DNA from: Bryopsis sp. KO-2023
Taxonomy: Eukaryota; Chlorophyta; Ulvophyceae; Bryopsidales; Bryopsidaceae
Length of the DNA stretch: 64,000 nucleotides
Direction: 5' to 3'
Assembly (NCBI GenBank): GCA_030272585.1
Contig: BSYQ01000003.1
Location: 2,046,001 to 2,110,000 of the forward strand
The translations under genes were made by a program, and so were the position numbers. The notes below the pieces were generated by a model. It saw nothing but the letters and a program-made list of their open reading frames with translations, was not told where the DNA came from and did no database searches. Of this stretch, positions 38,039 through 49,329 are shown piece after piece. Position 1 is the stretch's first letter. Each line of letters starts with the position of its first letter.

Positions 38039-41000
38039 TCACGAACGAAGTCGCCTACTTCGACGTACCGGAATAGGGGGAATCAACGTTGATTTCTTTC
38101 TCTTCTGGTACTGCTCTACCAGCTCCCGAGCGTTCTCCAAATTCGCTTCAGGCTCCCAAGAGTTGTGCTCATGTGAGTATCCCGTCCACTTTACCAAGTA
38201 CTGCGGAACTACTCGTCGACTGACCTTTACTTCACGGTAGTCGAGGAGGTCTTCTACCTCATACTCTAGTTCTTCCTGTATATCCACAGGTGGCGGAGGA
38301 GGTTGTGTCTTTCCATGCGACCAATACCTCTTAAGTAAAGAAGCATGAAAGACTTGATGAATAGGAAGCGAATCAGGCAATTCCAATCGGAATGCTACCT
38401 GTTCTGCCATCGGTTTTCGTTTTTGGACACCTTCCAAAACACGAAAAGGACCCAACCAACGTGGCAATAACTTCCTTGATCCAGGGTGTTTCAATTTGAT
38501 ATGTCGTGCATCCAGCAAGACCATATCGCCTACTTGAACATCAACTGGACACCTACGCACATCGGCATAAGTCTTCATCCTTTGCTGAGCACTTTCCAAA
38601 CACCGCTTTGCTTTGACAATCGCCTCACGAATGTCTTCAGTCATCTTCTTCACCGCCGGTACTCCAATTTGTGTCCTTTGTCTACTTAGACCTCTAGGAC
38701 CCATGACATTAGATGTCTTGGATGGAAGTTGTACCGTTAATGGTGTCCACGGATCTCTACCGTAGTTCAAGAAGAACGGTGTTTCATCAGTAGCCATCGA
38801 CTTAGAGTTGTTCAAGGCAAACTCTACCACTGGCAACAAGTCACTCCAATCTCTTTGACGAGGTCCTACGAAATGCCGTAAGGTATCTTCGAGGATCCTA
38901 TTCATTGCTTCAGTCTGTCCATCACTTTGTGGATGAAAAGCTGTCGACAATGCTTGAGTGACCCCTAAGGTCTTACAAAGCTCTCTAAAGAACTTTGAAG
39001 TCCACCTAGGATCTCTATCGCTTACGAGGTGCTTAGGAAGGCCGTGCAAACGGAAGACCTCAGTAACGAAGAGTTTCGCCGTTTGTACCGCATCACACGT
39101 AGTGTGCGTTGGTACGCATCGCACCATCTTTGTGAGTCGATCCACAAAAACTAAGATGGCATCAAATGCTTCTGCTCCTGATTTAGGCAAATCAGTAATC
39201 AAATCCATTGAAACTGATTCCCATCGACCATCAGGTATACGTAAAGGTTGCAAAGGACCAGGCACCTTGCCGCGTCGGTGTTTGTTCCTTTGACATGCAT
39301 CGCATCCTTTTACGAAGTTTGCGATATCTCCCTCTACGCTAGGCCACCAAAAGTATTTCAAGACTGTTCTTTGGGTCTTGCGGATCCCAAAATGTCCTGC
39401 ATATACACTTGCATGGCTATCATGTAGGATATCTTCTCTAAGATTATCCCAATTTGGTACTACTACTCGTGCACCATTCCACCACAGGCCTGAGTGCTTT
39501 TGACAACCTGAAGCGGCGACATCTTCGGTTTCAAACCACTCATCCCTAGTGATCCCCTCAGTCAATCTCTCCTTTAGCATCGACGTACCGGGCCGGGGCG
39601 AGGACGGATCCCCATTCCAAGTTGGTCGTTTCTGGCCACCTCCCAGCTCCGAGAGTATTCCGATCTGCTGAGAATACGACGGATATCGTGACAAGGGGTC
39701 TGCCACGTTCGTCCGACCCGGCCTGTATTCCCACTCGAACCGGAACCCCTGGAGGACTTCGAGCCAACGTGCCGACCTTTGAGAGAGAGTTTCCTGGGAA
39801 TGGAAGTATGTGTTAGGCTGGTGATCACACACCACCTTGAACACACGCACGTCCAAGTAGCATCGCCACAACTTAAGAGCATGCACTACAGCGAACATTT
39901 CCTTGTCCCCTATGCTCCAGTTAAGTTGGGCTCCTGATAACTTTCGACTTTCAAAAGCTATCGGATGTCCCTCTTGCAACAAGATTGCACCAATCGCATA
40001 ATCCGAAGCATCTGCGATAACTTCAAAATCCTTTTCGAAGTTAGGCATTGCCAAACAAGGTGCATGTGTTAAATTCTCTTTAACACCATCAAAGCCTCTT
40101 TGACAATCCTCGGTCCAACTCCACTCTTTACCCTTCCTAAGTAAATTTGTGAGTGGGGCTACAAGCTTGCTGTAACCTTGCACAAATCTCCGGAAATAGT
40201 TAGAGAGCCCTAAAAATGAACGCAATTCCGCAACGTTCTTTGGGACTGGCCACTCTACTACTTTCTCTGTTTTCCTTTTGTCAGCGGAAATACCATCTTG
40301 ATTTATAACAAATCCAAGATAGTGAAGCTCTTTCTTAAAGAAATCACATTTTGATCTCTTCAAGAACACTTTGTGCTCACGCAAGCGTTTCATCACCGCT
40401 CGCAAATGTTGCACATGTTCCTCCGGAGTTTTGCTGAATACAAGTATGTCGTCAAGGTAGATTAGAACCGACTTCCCAATCATACCCGAGAATACTTGAT
40501 TCATCCAAGTCTGGAATACTGCAGATGCATTCGTCAAGCCCATTGGAAGCACTTTGTATTCATACAGACCGAATGGGGTTTTGAAAGCAGTCTTCGGTTG
40601 GTCTGACTCCTTCACTCGAAGTTGCCAATACCCTGCTTTCAAATCTAAGGCCGAAAAGAACTTCGAACCTTGCAGTTGATCAAGGAGATCATCTATCCTT
40701 GGTAGTGGATACCGATTCCTGATCGTCAACTTATTTAAGCCTCTGTAGTCGATACACATTCGTCGAGTACCATCTGGTTTGGGAACAAACAAGATTGGTG
40801 CACCCCACGGACTACAACTAGGCTTAACCAAACCCTTCTGCAGCATATCAGAGACTTGATCTTCAATCTCTTTTCTTTCACCCGGTGTGTAACGAAACAT
40901 TGGTCTATGTACCGGTTTCGCTCCAGGGACAAGATCAATTGCTGCATCCTCTTCTCGAGATGGAGGGCATTCCGCCAACTCATCTGAGAATCTGTCTTTA

Positions 41001-41647
41001 TACTCATCTAACAGACTTTCCAGCTCTGTTTGATATGAAGACACTCGAGGATTTTTGGGCAATTCGGGTACCCCAGATTCCTCCCCCTCAAAAGGGTTCG
41101 GGACCTCCCGAACTATAACCAGAAAAGGACATAACTCCGTATTACGGAGTTGTCTTTGAGCTTGGGCTATACTCAACAAGGGATTGATCCGTGCATTAGG
41201 CGGACTAGGGGCACGCACAACCAAATTAGGTCGTATCGTGAGTCGGTTTCCCCGTGTAGCTAGAGCCGAAGCACTACCAGTAGAAAAATTCATCAGTACT
41301 CGGTGATTGCATAACCACACATCCCCGAGGTACAAATCAAAATGCTTTGCAGTGATAACTTGACACTCGATCTTCATCCGCAAGCCTTGCAAACGCAAGT
41401 TAATCGAGGTTATCCCTACAATATCCAATGGAGTTCCATCGGCCATTTCGATTTTGGTACCTTGCTTACATCTATAACTAAGCCCTGTGCTTTCGCAGAA
41501 ATGCTTAGAGATATAAGCGTAGCCAGCGGCGCCAGAATCTAACAGAATCTGACCAGGGGAACCAGAAATCAAACCTTTGAATGACATTGACATTCTGAGA
41601 TTACAATCCTCTCCTGGAATCGAGTTACCGGGTAACTCCGCTGTAGG
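38039..41647 (-). pseudogene. Element D Pol: protease, RT, RNase H, integrase, chromodomain
   Basis: The reading frame is continuous for about 1200 residues. Order: protease LLDSGAAGYAYIS; RT with CIDYRGLN, ALDLKAGYWQ and the catalytic YLDDILVFS; RNase H with ADASDYAIGAILL and DPLSRYPS; integrase HHCC ending CDACQRNK; DDE core MDLITDLPK, VSDRDPRW and DGQTEAMNRILED; and chromodomain YEVEDLLDYRE...YLVKWTGYSHEHNSWEPE. It is cut from Gag by the MITE at 41648. An ATG (41650) lies in the MITE end, but a free Pol without Gag is unlikely to be useful. Confidence 0.9.
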
Positions 41648-42672
41648 CATACTATGGATCTGATCGATCTTCCAAAACTAAGGTAATATTAGGTCACAGC
41701 AGTAATCCGACATCATAACTGCGTCCTAGAACCGATTTTAGCAATGATCGGTTTTTTTTTTTTTTTTTTTCATTTTTGGCTGATCGGTGATCGTGATCGT
41801 GATCGGCCGATCAAATGTTGATCGTGCTCTTGATCGTCCGATCACATGTTGATCGTGATCGTGATCGGTTCGCCGATCACCGATCGGATCGGTTGTTCCG
41901 ATCACGATCCCGATCACGATCAAGCGCCGCGACCTGTCGGCACTTCATCGGCTGACCTTGATCGGTGTGATCGTGATCGGCCGATCGTGATCGGACCTGC
42001 ATCCGATCATGATCGGTATTGATCATTTGATCGATGAATTGATCGGTCTCGCGAAAATGCCGACAAGTCACCACCCGCAGGTGTTTCTGAGGTGGAAGGA
42101 TTCGAACCGGGTACCTAACGGATTAGAAGCATACTCACTAACGCTTGGACCACTCGGAGCCACGGTTTGTTGGTCATCCGTGTCATTATATACGTGATCA
42201 GTCAGTCCGACAAACTGAGGTATATAATGACACGGATGACCTAGTGACCGTGGCTCCGAGTGGTCCAAGCGTTAATGCGTCTGTCTCTAGTCTCTTAGGT
42301 CCCAGGTTCGAATCCTTGCACCCCAGAAACACCTGCGGGTGGTGATTTCTCGGCATTTGTGATGGACCGATCAATTGACCGATCATGATCCGATCTAATC
42401 GGCATCTCCGATCCCGATCCCGACCCCGATCAAGCGCTGCGATCTGTCGGCACTTGATCGGCTGACGTTGATCGGTCTGATCGTGATCGGCCGATCAAAG
42501 TTGGCCGATTAAATCGGTCATCCGATCAGATTGGTGATCGGCCGATCTCCATCGATGATCGGCCAAACCGATTTGATCGGCGATCGATCTGATCGGAAAA
42601 ACCCGATCACGATTTAATCGGTCGGACCGATCAATCCACGACCGATTAGATCGTGATCGGATCCATAGTATG
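41648..42672. mobile_element. MITE1: non-autonomous hAT-like element with GATC-rich arms and tRNA-like core
   Basis: It is 1025 bp. The 13-bp terminal inverted repeats are CATACTATGGATC and GATCCATAGTATG. The 8-bp target duplication GCTGTAGG is at 41640-41647 and 42673-42680. CA...TG ends and an 8-bp duplication fit the hAT superfamily. The arms are packed with GATCG, GATCGTGATCG and CGATCA words. A poly-T (about 41751-41770) lies in one arm. The centre (42069-42344) is an inverted pair of tRNA-like sequences. It has no transposase ORF. Confidence 0.88.
42069..42344. repeat. Inverted pair of tRNA-like (SINE-like) sequences in MITE1
   Basis: The outer arms are CACCACCCGCAGGTGTTTCTG and its inverse. 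The right copy (+) has GAGTGGTCCAAGC (A-box-like) and GGTTCGAATCC (42305-42315, B box). The left copy (-) has the B box at 42098-42108. The A-box region resembles class II (Leu/Ser type) tRNAs. The acceptor and T stems do not pair well enough for a working tRNA. Confidence 0.7.
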
Positions 42673-42680
42673 GCTGTAGG

Positions 42681-44391
42681 TGGATCGTAATATATATCAA
42701 CGGGCCAAAGAAGACCTGGTGCTTTACCGCTGCTAAGAGCAAACAATTTTGCTCCTTTTCGATATTGTGCAATCAATCGCATTTGATTGATTTCTTTTTG
42801 TCTAACTGCCATATTATGAGGGATTAATAGGCAGCAACTCGTAGTAGAAGGTGACCCTTTCTTGCAAGCAAAATAATGCTTTAAGAATTCATTCAAATTC
42901 TTTCGTCCAGGATCCATCCAAACATGGTGTCCCGCTACTGACGATGCAAGAAACTCTTGTCCAGTGCAAAACTTTTTACAAATCGCAAATCTTTCATCAT
43001 TAGTAGATGAGTCAAAAGTGAACTCTCTACTTGCATTCTGCAAACGATGAAGTTCCGATTTTAAAAGTTGCATTCCAGAGATGCAATCATTCTCCGGCAC
43101 CTTCTCTTCTTTACTAGGCATAGGATCTTGGGCGTCCCCAATGGGATCGACGTCCAAATCATCCTCACCACATCGGATAGAGTCATCATTTCTGTCAACA
43201 GACATAACCTGGTCAGGGTCATTCTCCACAGAAATATCCGATTTGTTCTCGGGCTTCGTAATATCCGTATCCATCGGATCAAATATTACATCTTTCGGAT
43301 CTGAGTTTTTCGATACCTCCTTTCGAGATAACCCAGATGCAAGAACTTCTATACTAGGAAGTTCTTTCCCGAAACAAGCGAGACTCTTCCGTACCTTTCC
43401 AGTATCACACACATGACCTGGAGAATAAGATGCTCCACATCTGAAACAAAGGTTCGCGGCCTTGCGCCGTTCCCACTCTTTCTGGGTAAGTCCCGCAGGA
43501 AAAGATGTTTTACCAACTTTACTCTTACGAGTCTGTTGAGAACCACCACCAAATCTCGATGTAAAGCTCGGCATCATTCGGTTTTTCTTCCGATTAACCG
43601 GATACACCTTTCCTTTTTCCTCTTTTCGAGATCTCTTTGATCCAACGGTACTCTCCTCCTTTTCTTTGGCACCTTTTTCCAATACTGGGTATCGCTCATC
43701 ATGCGATACTCCTTTTGCCAATACATGGGTACGGAATTCCTCATATGAAGTCCATTCATGACCCGAAGTATCAGTGGCAACCGCTTCCTTCAACACTCCA
43801 TGGAGGTTGCGGTGTAAGAACCAAATTTTTGAAATACTATCAATGTTGGTCTTACGAAGAGTAAAATATGTGTCCATTTGGCGCACATATTCTCCAGTAT
43901 TGCATCGCCGGTTAATGTGGTCTTTGAATGTGGACAGTTTTTGCGTCACCGCATATTCGGTGGCCAACTCACCAAAACTTCCATCATCCATAGCAACACA
44001 CATTTCCTCCCAAGTCAGGTTTCCTCCAGAAATTTTCTCTTCCCCGACTCGAGCGATGAGGTGCTTGATTCCCTTGGGTCCCAAGAATGTTGGTCCAATC
44101 CGACCCCATTCTTCTCGAGGAACCCCCTCGGCAATCCAAAAGATCTCCAAAATGACCTTATGTTCTTTCCAAGGACATTGGCCATCAAATTTATCAGGCT
44201 TGGCCGTGGAAGACTCCCGACCCTGCGGAAGTACTACCCTTTCTGGTAGCCACTTCTCGTTCCCGCTCACGGTCATCCACCTCTTTACGGAACGCCTGAT
44301 GTTCAGATTGCATCAAAGCAATCCGATTTTGGAGTTCTTCTACCGTTAAGGTGGTGATGTCCTCTTCACCAGAAGGGTCTGGTCTCGACAT
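42681..44391 (-). pseudogene. Element D Gag with zinc knuckle and degraded methyltransferase-like domain, frameshifted
   Basis: The ATG at 44391 opens MSRPDPSGEEDITTLTVEELQ. After about 50 residues the useful frame shifts by one, and the body continues in the frame of 44276 (KPDKFDGQCPWKEHK, PREEWGRIGPTFLG). A retrotransposon Gag domain follows, then the chromovirus-type knuckle CFRCGASYSPGHVC. After an acidic linker comes a C-terminal domain FTFDSSTNDERFA...HHVWMDPGRKN...TSCCLLIP...MRLIAQYRKGAKLFA...WPVDIYYDPP. This matches the element E domain, but the NPPF active-site block is MDPG here. The frame then runs into the MITE at 42672. Without the MITE it would fuse in frame to pol (YYDPPTAELPGNS), so Gag and Pol were one ORF. 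Confidence 0.8.
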
Positions 44392-45595
44392 CTTGAAGAA
44401 GGCTAGTGATTAACCTGCATCGCAGGAAAATCAATCCATCAGCAAAATTTTCCTCATGTATATTGGTTCTTATCAAAGTACCAACTATACATTGACATTC
44501 GTGGATCAAATTTGTATCTCAATACAAATCATCCCTATGAAAATTGACCTTGTATTCAGTGAAAATCATTCACTTTCGCAAATACAATCAATTTTCATTG
44601 AAGGCAACTCATTTTGCCTCATGCCAAATCAGGAAAATAATCGCTATTCATTCTCTTATTTTAGCGGATTATCTCTTCAACTCGATTTTTATCGATCAAC
44701 AATCATCTGTCTCCATTAGCGAATTACGACAAGTCCTATTCCTCTAGGCTCAAGAGAGCGTACCATACCATACGAACCACTAACAAAAGCCCTCAATTTT
44801 ACACAGACCACTGCGCTAGCAAACCGATCCCGAAAGACCAGGGGTCTAGTGATTTCAAAGGGCAATAGTGGCTCTCCGTACAGCTAGGATAGGAGTGCCG
44901 AGTAACGCTCTTTAGACGTGAAAATTGCCGAATCGATTTAATCAAATATCCAAGATCAACCCTAATAAAACTCAAGAGAAATGAACTTCCTTCCTCTTAC
45001 TTCCCTCATCTCCTTTTATTGACCAAATAAAAGGTCTCCTTTTGTTATACCGACTCAAGCTCCCCTAGCACTTGAGTCCTTATACTCGTTCCACCATCTA
45101 AGAGAGTACTCTTAGTGGCTTCTCGCGAGCATATGGTACAACAACCTCTTTACTCTTAGTATCTTCAGGTGTTAACCCTGCCCATACAAAGTTAACCCCA
45201 CCCTTTGGATAAAAGAGAAACTTTTATAGTTCAAAAACTATACTATCTTGAAGTCGCAACGTGTCGACGTTCAAAATGATTCTAAAACATCATTTCGATC
45301 GTCCAACACCTAGAACCGACACGGACGACCTCAAAACACTCAAATTCCGACGCGAAACTTTAAAACATCATAACTTTGCGCACACGCATCGGATTCACTC
45401 GCAACAAATTGCAACGGATGCATCTTGTTCCGTAGATGCTTTTAGACACCTTATATGTTCGATTCCGTGACGTATACGGTCCGGAACGGGCCAAAACGTG
45501 TCGCTAATCGAACAGCTCCGATTTCCCTGCAGAAAATCCGCGCGCCACAATAAGCAGTGCGACTCCACTTTCCACACGATAGGATGCTTGCCAAA
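44392..45595 (-). other. Element D 5' leader
   Basis: About 1.2 kb between PBS and the Gag start with no supported ORF. Confidence 0.6.
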
Positions 45596-45607
45596 GCTCC
45601 GAAACCA
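45596..45607 (-). promoter_or_regulatory. Element D primer binding site
   Basis: The plus strand reads GCTCCGAAACCA, three bases inside the 5' LTR. It is the PBS shared by all elements here. Confidence 0.85.
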
Positions 45608-45610
45608 AGT

Positions 45611-45877
45611 TGTTAGACTTGGGGGTGCAAGTCTAAGAAGAGCTAAAAACTAAAACTTATGAGTCCATGACCTTGAAGCCCATTAATACCATGACCCCCA
45701 AGGATCCTAGCGTCCCCGCATGGTACCTAGGACAACCATCCTAGGTGGGCACCCGACATAGGTCTAGTCATCATGACTAGACCTGACTCACATGTCCACG
45801 TCAGCATGACTATGCATGACTGTACATGATTGTACATGACTGGACCTGACTGGATGTAGCTCTTAACATCCCTAACA
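45611..45877 (-). repeat. Element D 5' LTR
   Basis: This is 267 bp. The plus strand starts TGTTAGACTTGG and ends CATCCCTAACA. It pairs with 37268-37534, with a single A/G difference noticed (CTAGGTGGG here, CTAGATGGG there). Confidence 0.93.
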
Positions 45878-45882
45878 CCGAC

Positions 45883-45928
45883 CCCCCGAGTACCTTGCAC
45901 TCCCGTTTCGACGGCCATAGTGAGCCCA
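45883..45928. other. Short host segment between elements D and F
   Basis: Only 46 bp of older DNA separates the two target duplications (CCGAC and CTAGG). D and F therefore landed 50 bp apart in the same host sequence. No feature is seen in it. Confidence 0.6.
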
Positions 45929-45933
45929 CTAGG

Positions 45934-46454
45934 TGTTACGCGAGGCGCTCCGTACGCCGACGCACTTCCGTGTAAAGAGTGAGAGAGGGTGGCGGCTGAG
46001 TTCCACAGGGTCACACAAAATCAAATCGAGTCGCACACGGGGTCCACAGTTGCACTCACAGAATTACTGACAAGCAAGGTTACATCAAGCGTCCCATCCT
46101 TTTAACTCCCGTTCGACTTTCCCGAGGGTGACTAACCACCCGTAACATTCCCACTACCCTGACTCACAGCCGCCAGTTCTACTCCTGACTCACTCACACA
46201 CTCACACACAGGCCCAGACCAAAGCACGTTCCCACTCAGACTCAAACCCGAGACCTTCGCCTCGCGAGTCTCACTTTAGTTGATCGAACCACTGTCTTGA
46301 CCAGGTGCTCTTGCGGTGGTTTCCTCGCTGTAGTTCAGTAGTATCTCCTCAGGGGAATGCTGTCATCTACCGGGGATGCATCTGACGCTTCACAGACGTC
46401 AGATGCATGACGCCTTTGACGTCTGACGTCCCTGGACGTCAGCAGCTGGTATCA
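45934..46454 (-). repeat. Element F 3' LTR
   Basis: This is 521 bp. The adjoining plus-strand ATTGCCTCCCCCCTGGGGG (from 46455) gives the purine tract on the element strand. Confidence 0.93.
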
Positions 46455-46710
46455 ATTGCCTCCCCCCTGGGGGCAGTTGGTGCCCTCACCAAGTATCCAT
46501 CACATGCATCCTTTTGATTCTGTAAAAGTAACTCTGAACTAGGGTGCTGCAAATCCCAAGCTTGCTGCACTTCTGATGGGATAATTAGATCCCCATAAAA
46601 TCCTTAACCCACAGAAGTTCAGAAAACACTTCACTGCCCTTATGCAACCCATCCCCTAGTCTCTGGGATTCCTGATCCATCAGCCACAGAATAAAAAGTG
46701 CATCTAACTT
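46455..46710 (-). other. Element F 3' untranslated region and purine tract
   Basis: About 250 bp between the pol stop and the 3' LTR. No ORF. Confidence 0.6.
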
Positions 46711-48238
46711 CTACCTGATCCCAGCTCTCCTCTTATAATCAGCCAGGATCTCTGATGCATTCAATAAATTGTCTTGGGGTTCCCATGTTGCTTCACTAAG
46801 TGGATACCCCTTCCAGACTACTAAAAATCTTCTTTTCCTTCCTGAAAATTTATGTCTTACTACAGCCTCAACTTCAAATTCCTCTTCTCCCTCAGAATCT
46901 AATTCTGCTGGAGGTGCCATTACCTCCCTAGGAAACTTAGCACTTTCTTGCAGTTTCTTTAATTTTGATACATGAAATACAGGATGCATTTTCCATCCAT
47001 CTGGTAATACCAATCTATATGCAACAGATCCCACTGCAGCAGCAATAACAAAAGGTCCTATATATCTTCTTCTGATTTTTGCTGGGATGTGTTTCAAGAC
47101 TGCTAAATTCAATGTCTTTGTGGAGAGTAATACCTTTTCTCCCACTTGAAACTGTATATCCCTCCTTTTCTTATTTGCTTGCTGCCTCATCTTCTCTTGG
47201 GCTGTTTTATATCTGTCTTTGGCATCATTGATGATGCTCTGCATATGTGATATCATTTCCTGAACTGACTCTGCTTCTGCTTGAGCTTTTCCAGCCAGTA
47301 GATCTCCTGGCAGCTGAGGATGCACCCCATACATCAAGTAGAAGGGGCTGTATCCTGTAGATGTGTGGACAGCATTATTGGCTGCAAATTCAGCCATCCC
47401 TAGACCTTGCAACCATGTCTCTGGATGCTCTTCCACATAAGGCCTAAGGAAATTCTCTAGTGTTCTAATGCTGACTTCACTTTGCCCATCTGTTTGAGGA
47501 TGAAAGGCTGTGGACATCTTCACTTTAGTTCCTACACATCTCATTAGTTCCTGCCAAAACTTACTAGCAAATCTAGTGTCCCTATCACTGATTATCACAC
47601 TGGGAATCCCATGATTCCTGAAGATGTGATCAAAGAATATTCTTGCATACCCTGGTGCATCTATTGTTTTGCTGCAGGGTATGAACTTCACCATTTTTGT
47701 TAATCTATCAACAAATACTGCAATGGAATCAAATCCATCAACAGGGGGTAAATCAGTCACTAAATCAGTAGTGATCTGACTCCATTTCTTATCAGCTACT
47801 GGAATAGGTTGCAGCAATCCCTTCTGAGCCCTCAACTCAGGTTTCATTTGCTGGCAAACCTCACATGTCCTAACATATTCCTGGACATCCTTTTTCATAT
47901 CATTCCAGTAGTATTTCCTGGACATCAGCTCCAGAGTTCTCTCTATCCCCAGATGTCCAGAGATTTGATTATCATGTCCTTCTGTAAGGACTTTCATCCT
48001 CAGTTCCTGAGGTACCCATAACTTCATAAGTCCATCCTGAGTTTGATAAATCAATAACCCTGATTCATTGATTCCATATCCTGGAATTCTTTCCCCGTCC
48101 AGTATTTGATTGTAGATGTCTTTGATTTCAACATCTGCCAGTGTTGCTTGTTCCCAGAGTGTAATCTCCTCTGTGCTGGGTTGTAATGAACTCACTACAT
48201 TCACTTGATTCTCTGCTGGTAGGCTTCTTGATAGTGCA
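46711..48238 (-). CDS. Element F Pol, second part: integrase and chromodomain
   Basis: It begins LSRSLPAENQVNVVSS, which joins in frame to ADA of the first part once E and one GTGCA copy are removed. Integrase HHCC: HDNQISGHLGIERT to CEVCQQMK. DDE core: TTDLVTDLPP, ISDRDTRF and DGQSEVSIRTLENF. Chromodomain: VEAVVRHKFSGRKRRFLVV then WKGYPLSEATWEPQ. No stop or shift is seen. Confidence 0.92.
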
Positions 48239-48474
48239 TGTTACAAAAACCTCCCAGAACCCTCCCTCGAAGCCTCCTTAACCCATCAAACCCCCACTCA
48301 TTGATGGGACCCTTGACTAATGTCATTAGGGCGAGGCACCAGGGTTCTTGAGCTATAGGATCTCCTATTGGGATCCTATGGACCTTAAGCTCTGACTAGG
48401 CTATCACTAGTGCCCGTAGCTAGTCTGTAGCTCTAGCTAGTGCTTACTAGACATCTCGGTGATCACTTGTAACA
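48239..48474 (-). repeat. Element E 3' LTR
   Basis: This is 236 bp. The adjoining plus-strand GTGCCCCCTCCTTAGA gives the purine tract on the element strand. Confidence 0.94.
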
Positions 48475-48620
48475 GTGCCCCCTCCTTAGATGTGAAGCCG
48501 CCTCGGGTTCACTAGGAATCAAATGCATGATAGGCATCATACAAATGATAGTGTCTAGTAGTTACACTATTTTAAGAGAGGAGATCATCATCATCCAGTG
48601 GCCAACTGTGATATGATGTC
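48475..48620 (-). other. Element E 3' untranslated region and purine tract
   Basis: A short segment with the purine tract next to the LTR. No ORF. Confidence 0.6.
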
Positions 48621-49329
48621 TCAAACCTTCGCTTGTGATCTCCTTCGGATCGTGCGAGGTGGTACAATCGATTGTGCTTGAGATTGGTGAAACTCGTCAA
48701 CCAATTCTCGCGCGTGCACGACATTCTGTTCCGGTTCCCATGAGTTGTGCTCATGACCGTATCCAACCCATTTCACTAGGAATTCTGTGTAGCATTTCTT
48801 GCCCCTACGTCGCTCTCTGCGATCAAGAATGCGCTCAACCTCCCATTCCAAGTCACCTTCAATCTCGATAGGTGGCGGGGGTTGCACAGTTCCTTTAGCC
48901 CAATATGGCTTCAAGAGTGAAGCATGGAACACCGGATGTATGGGCAAAGTATCAGGAAGCTTTATTTTGAAAGCAACCTCATTTATTTGACGCTCGATAG
49001 GGAAAGGTCCTACCCATTTCGGCGTTAATTTCCGCGATCCTGGATGCTTTAACCTTAAGTTCCTTGCATCAAGGAGAACAAGGTCTCCAACCTTGATCTC
49101 TACAGGAGCCCGGTGACGATCAGCTTGAGCTTTATAGCGTTGCTGAGCCGCCTGAAGGCGTTTCTTTGCCTCAACAATCCCTTCTCGGATTTCACTCGTC
49201 ATTTTCTGAACTTCTGGTACAGCGACCTGCTTTGGTCCTTTTCTAGGGATCTGAGCAGTCAATGCTGTCCATGGATCTTTTCCATAGTTCAGGAAGAAGG
49301 GTGTTTCTCCAGTTGCTTCTGATCTTGAG
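48621..49329 (-). pseudogene. Element E Pol, third part: integrase C-terminus and chromodomain
   Basis: It reads SEATGETPFFLNYGKDPW, KKRLQAAQQRYKAQADRHR, GDLVLLDARNLRLKHPGSRK and PIHPVFHASLLKPYW, then chromodomain EVERILDRRERRRGKKCYTE, FLVKWVGYGHEHNSWEPE. It is in frame with the second part once MITE2 and one copy of ATCTTGAG are removed. Confidence 0.88.

Larger units (their letters stand above)
37268..45877 (-). mobile_element. Element D: Ty3/gypsy chromovirus with Gag-methyltransferase-like domain, disabled
   Basis: It has 267-bp LTRs differing at one base seen. The target duplication CCGAC is at 37263-37267 and 45878-45882. From the right it has PBS, gag and pol, with a hAT-like MITE at the gag/pol junction. 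A frameshift near the Gag N-terminus and the MITE make it non-functional as it stands. Confidence 0.93.

Noticed and set aside
37932-38240. Plus-strand frame at the end of element D pol
   Set aside because: Antisense to the chromodomain-coding end of pol.
42250-42322. Functional tRNA gene
   Set aside because: A and B boxes are present, but acceptor and T stems do not pair well and the copy is part of an inverted pair inside a MITE.
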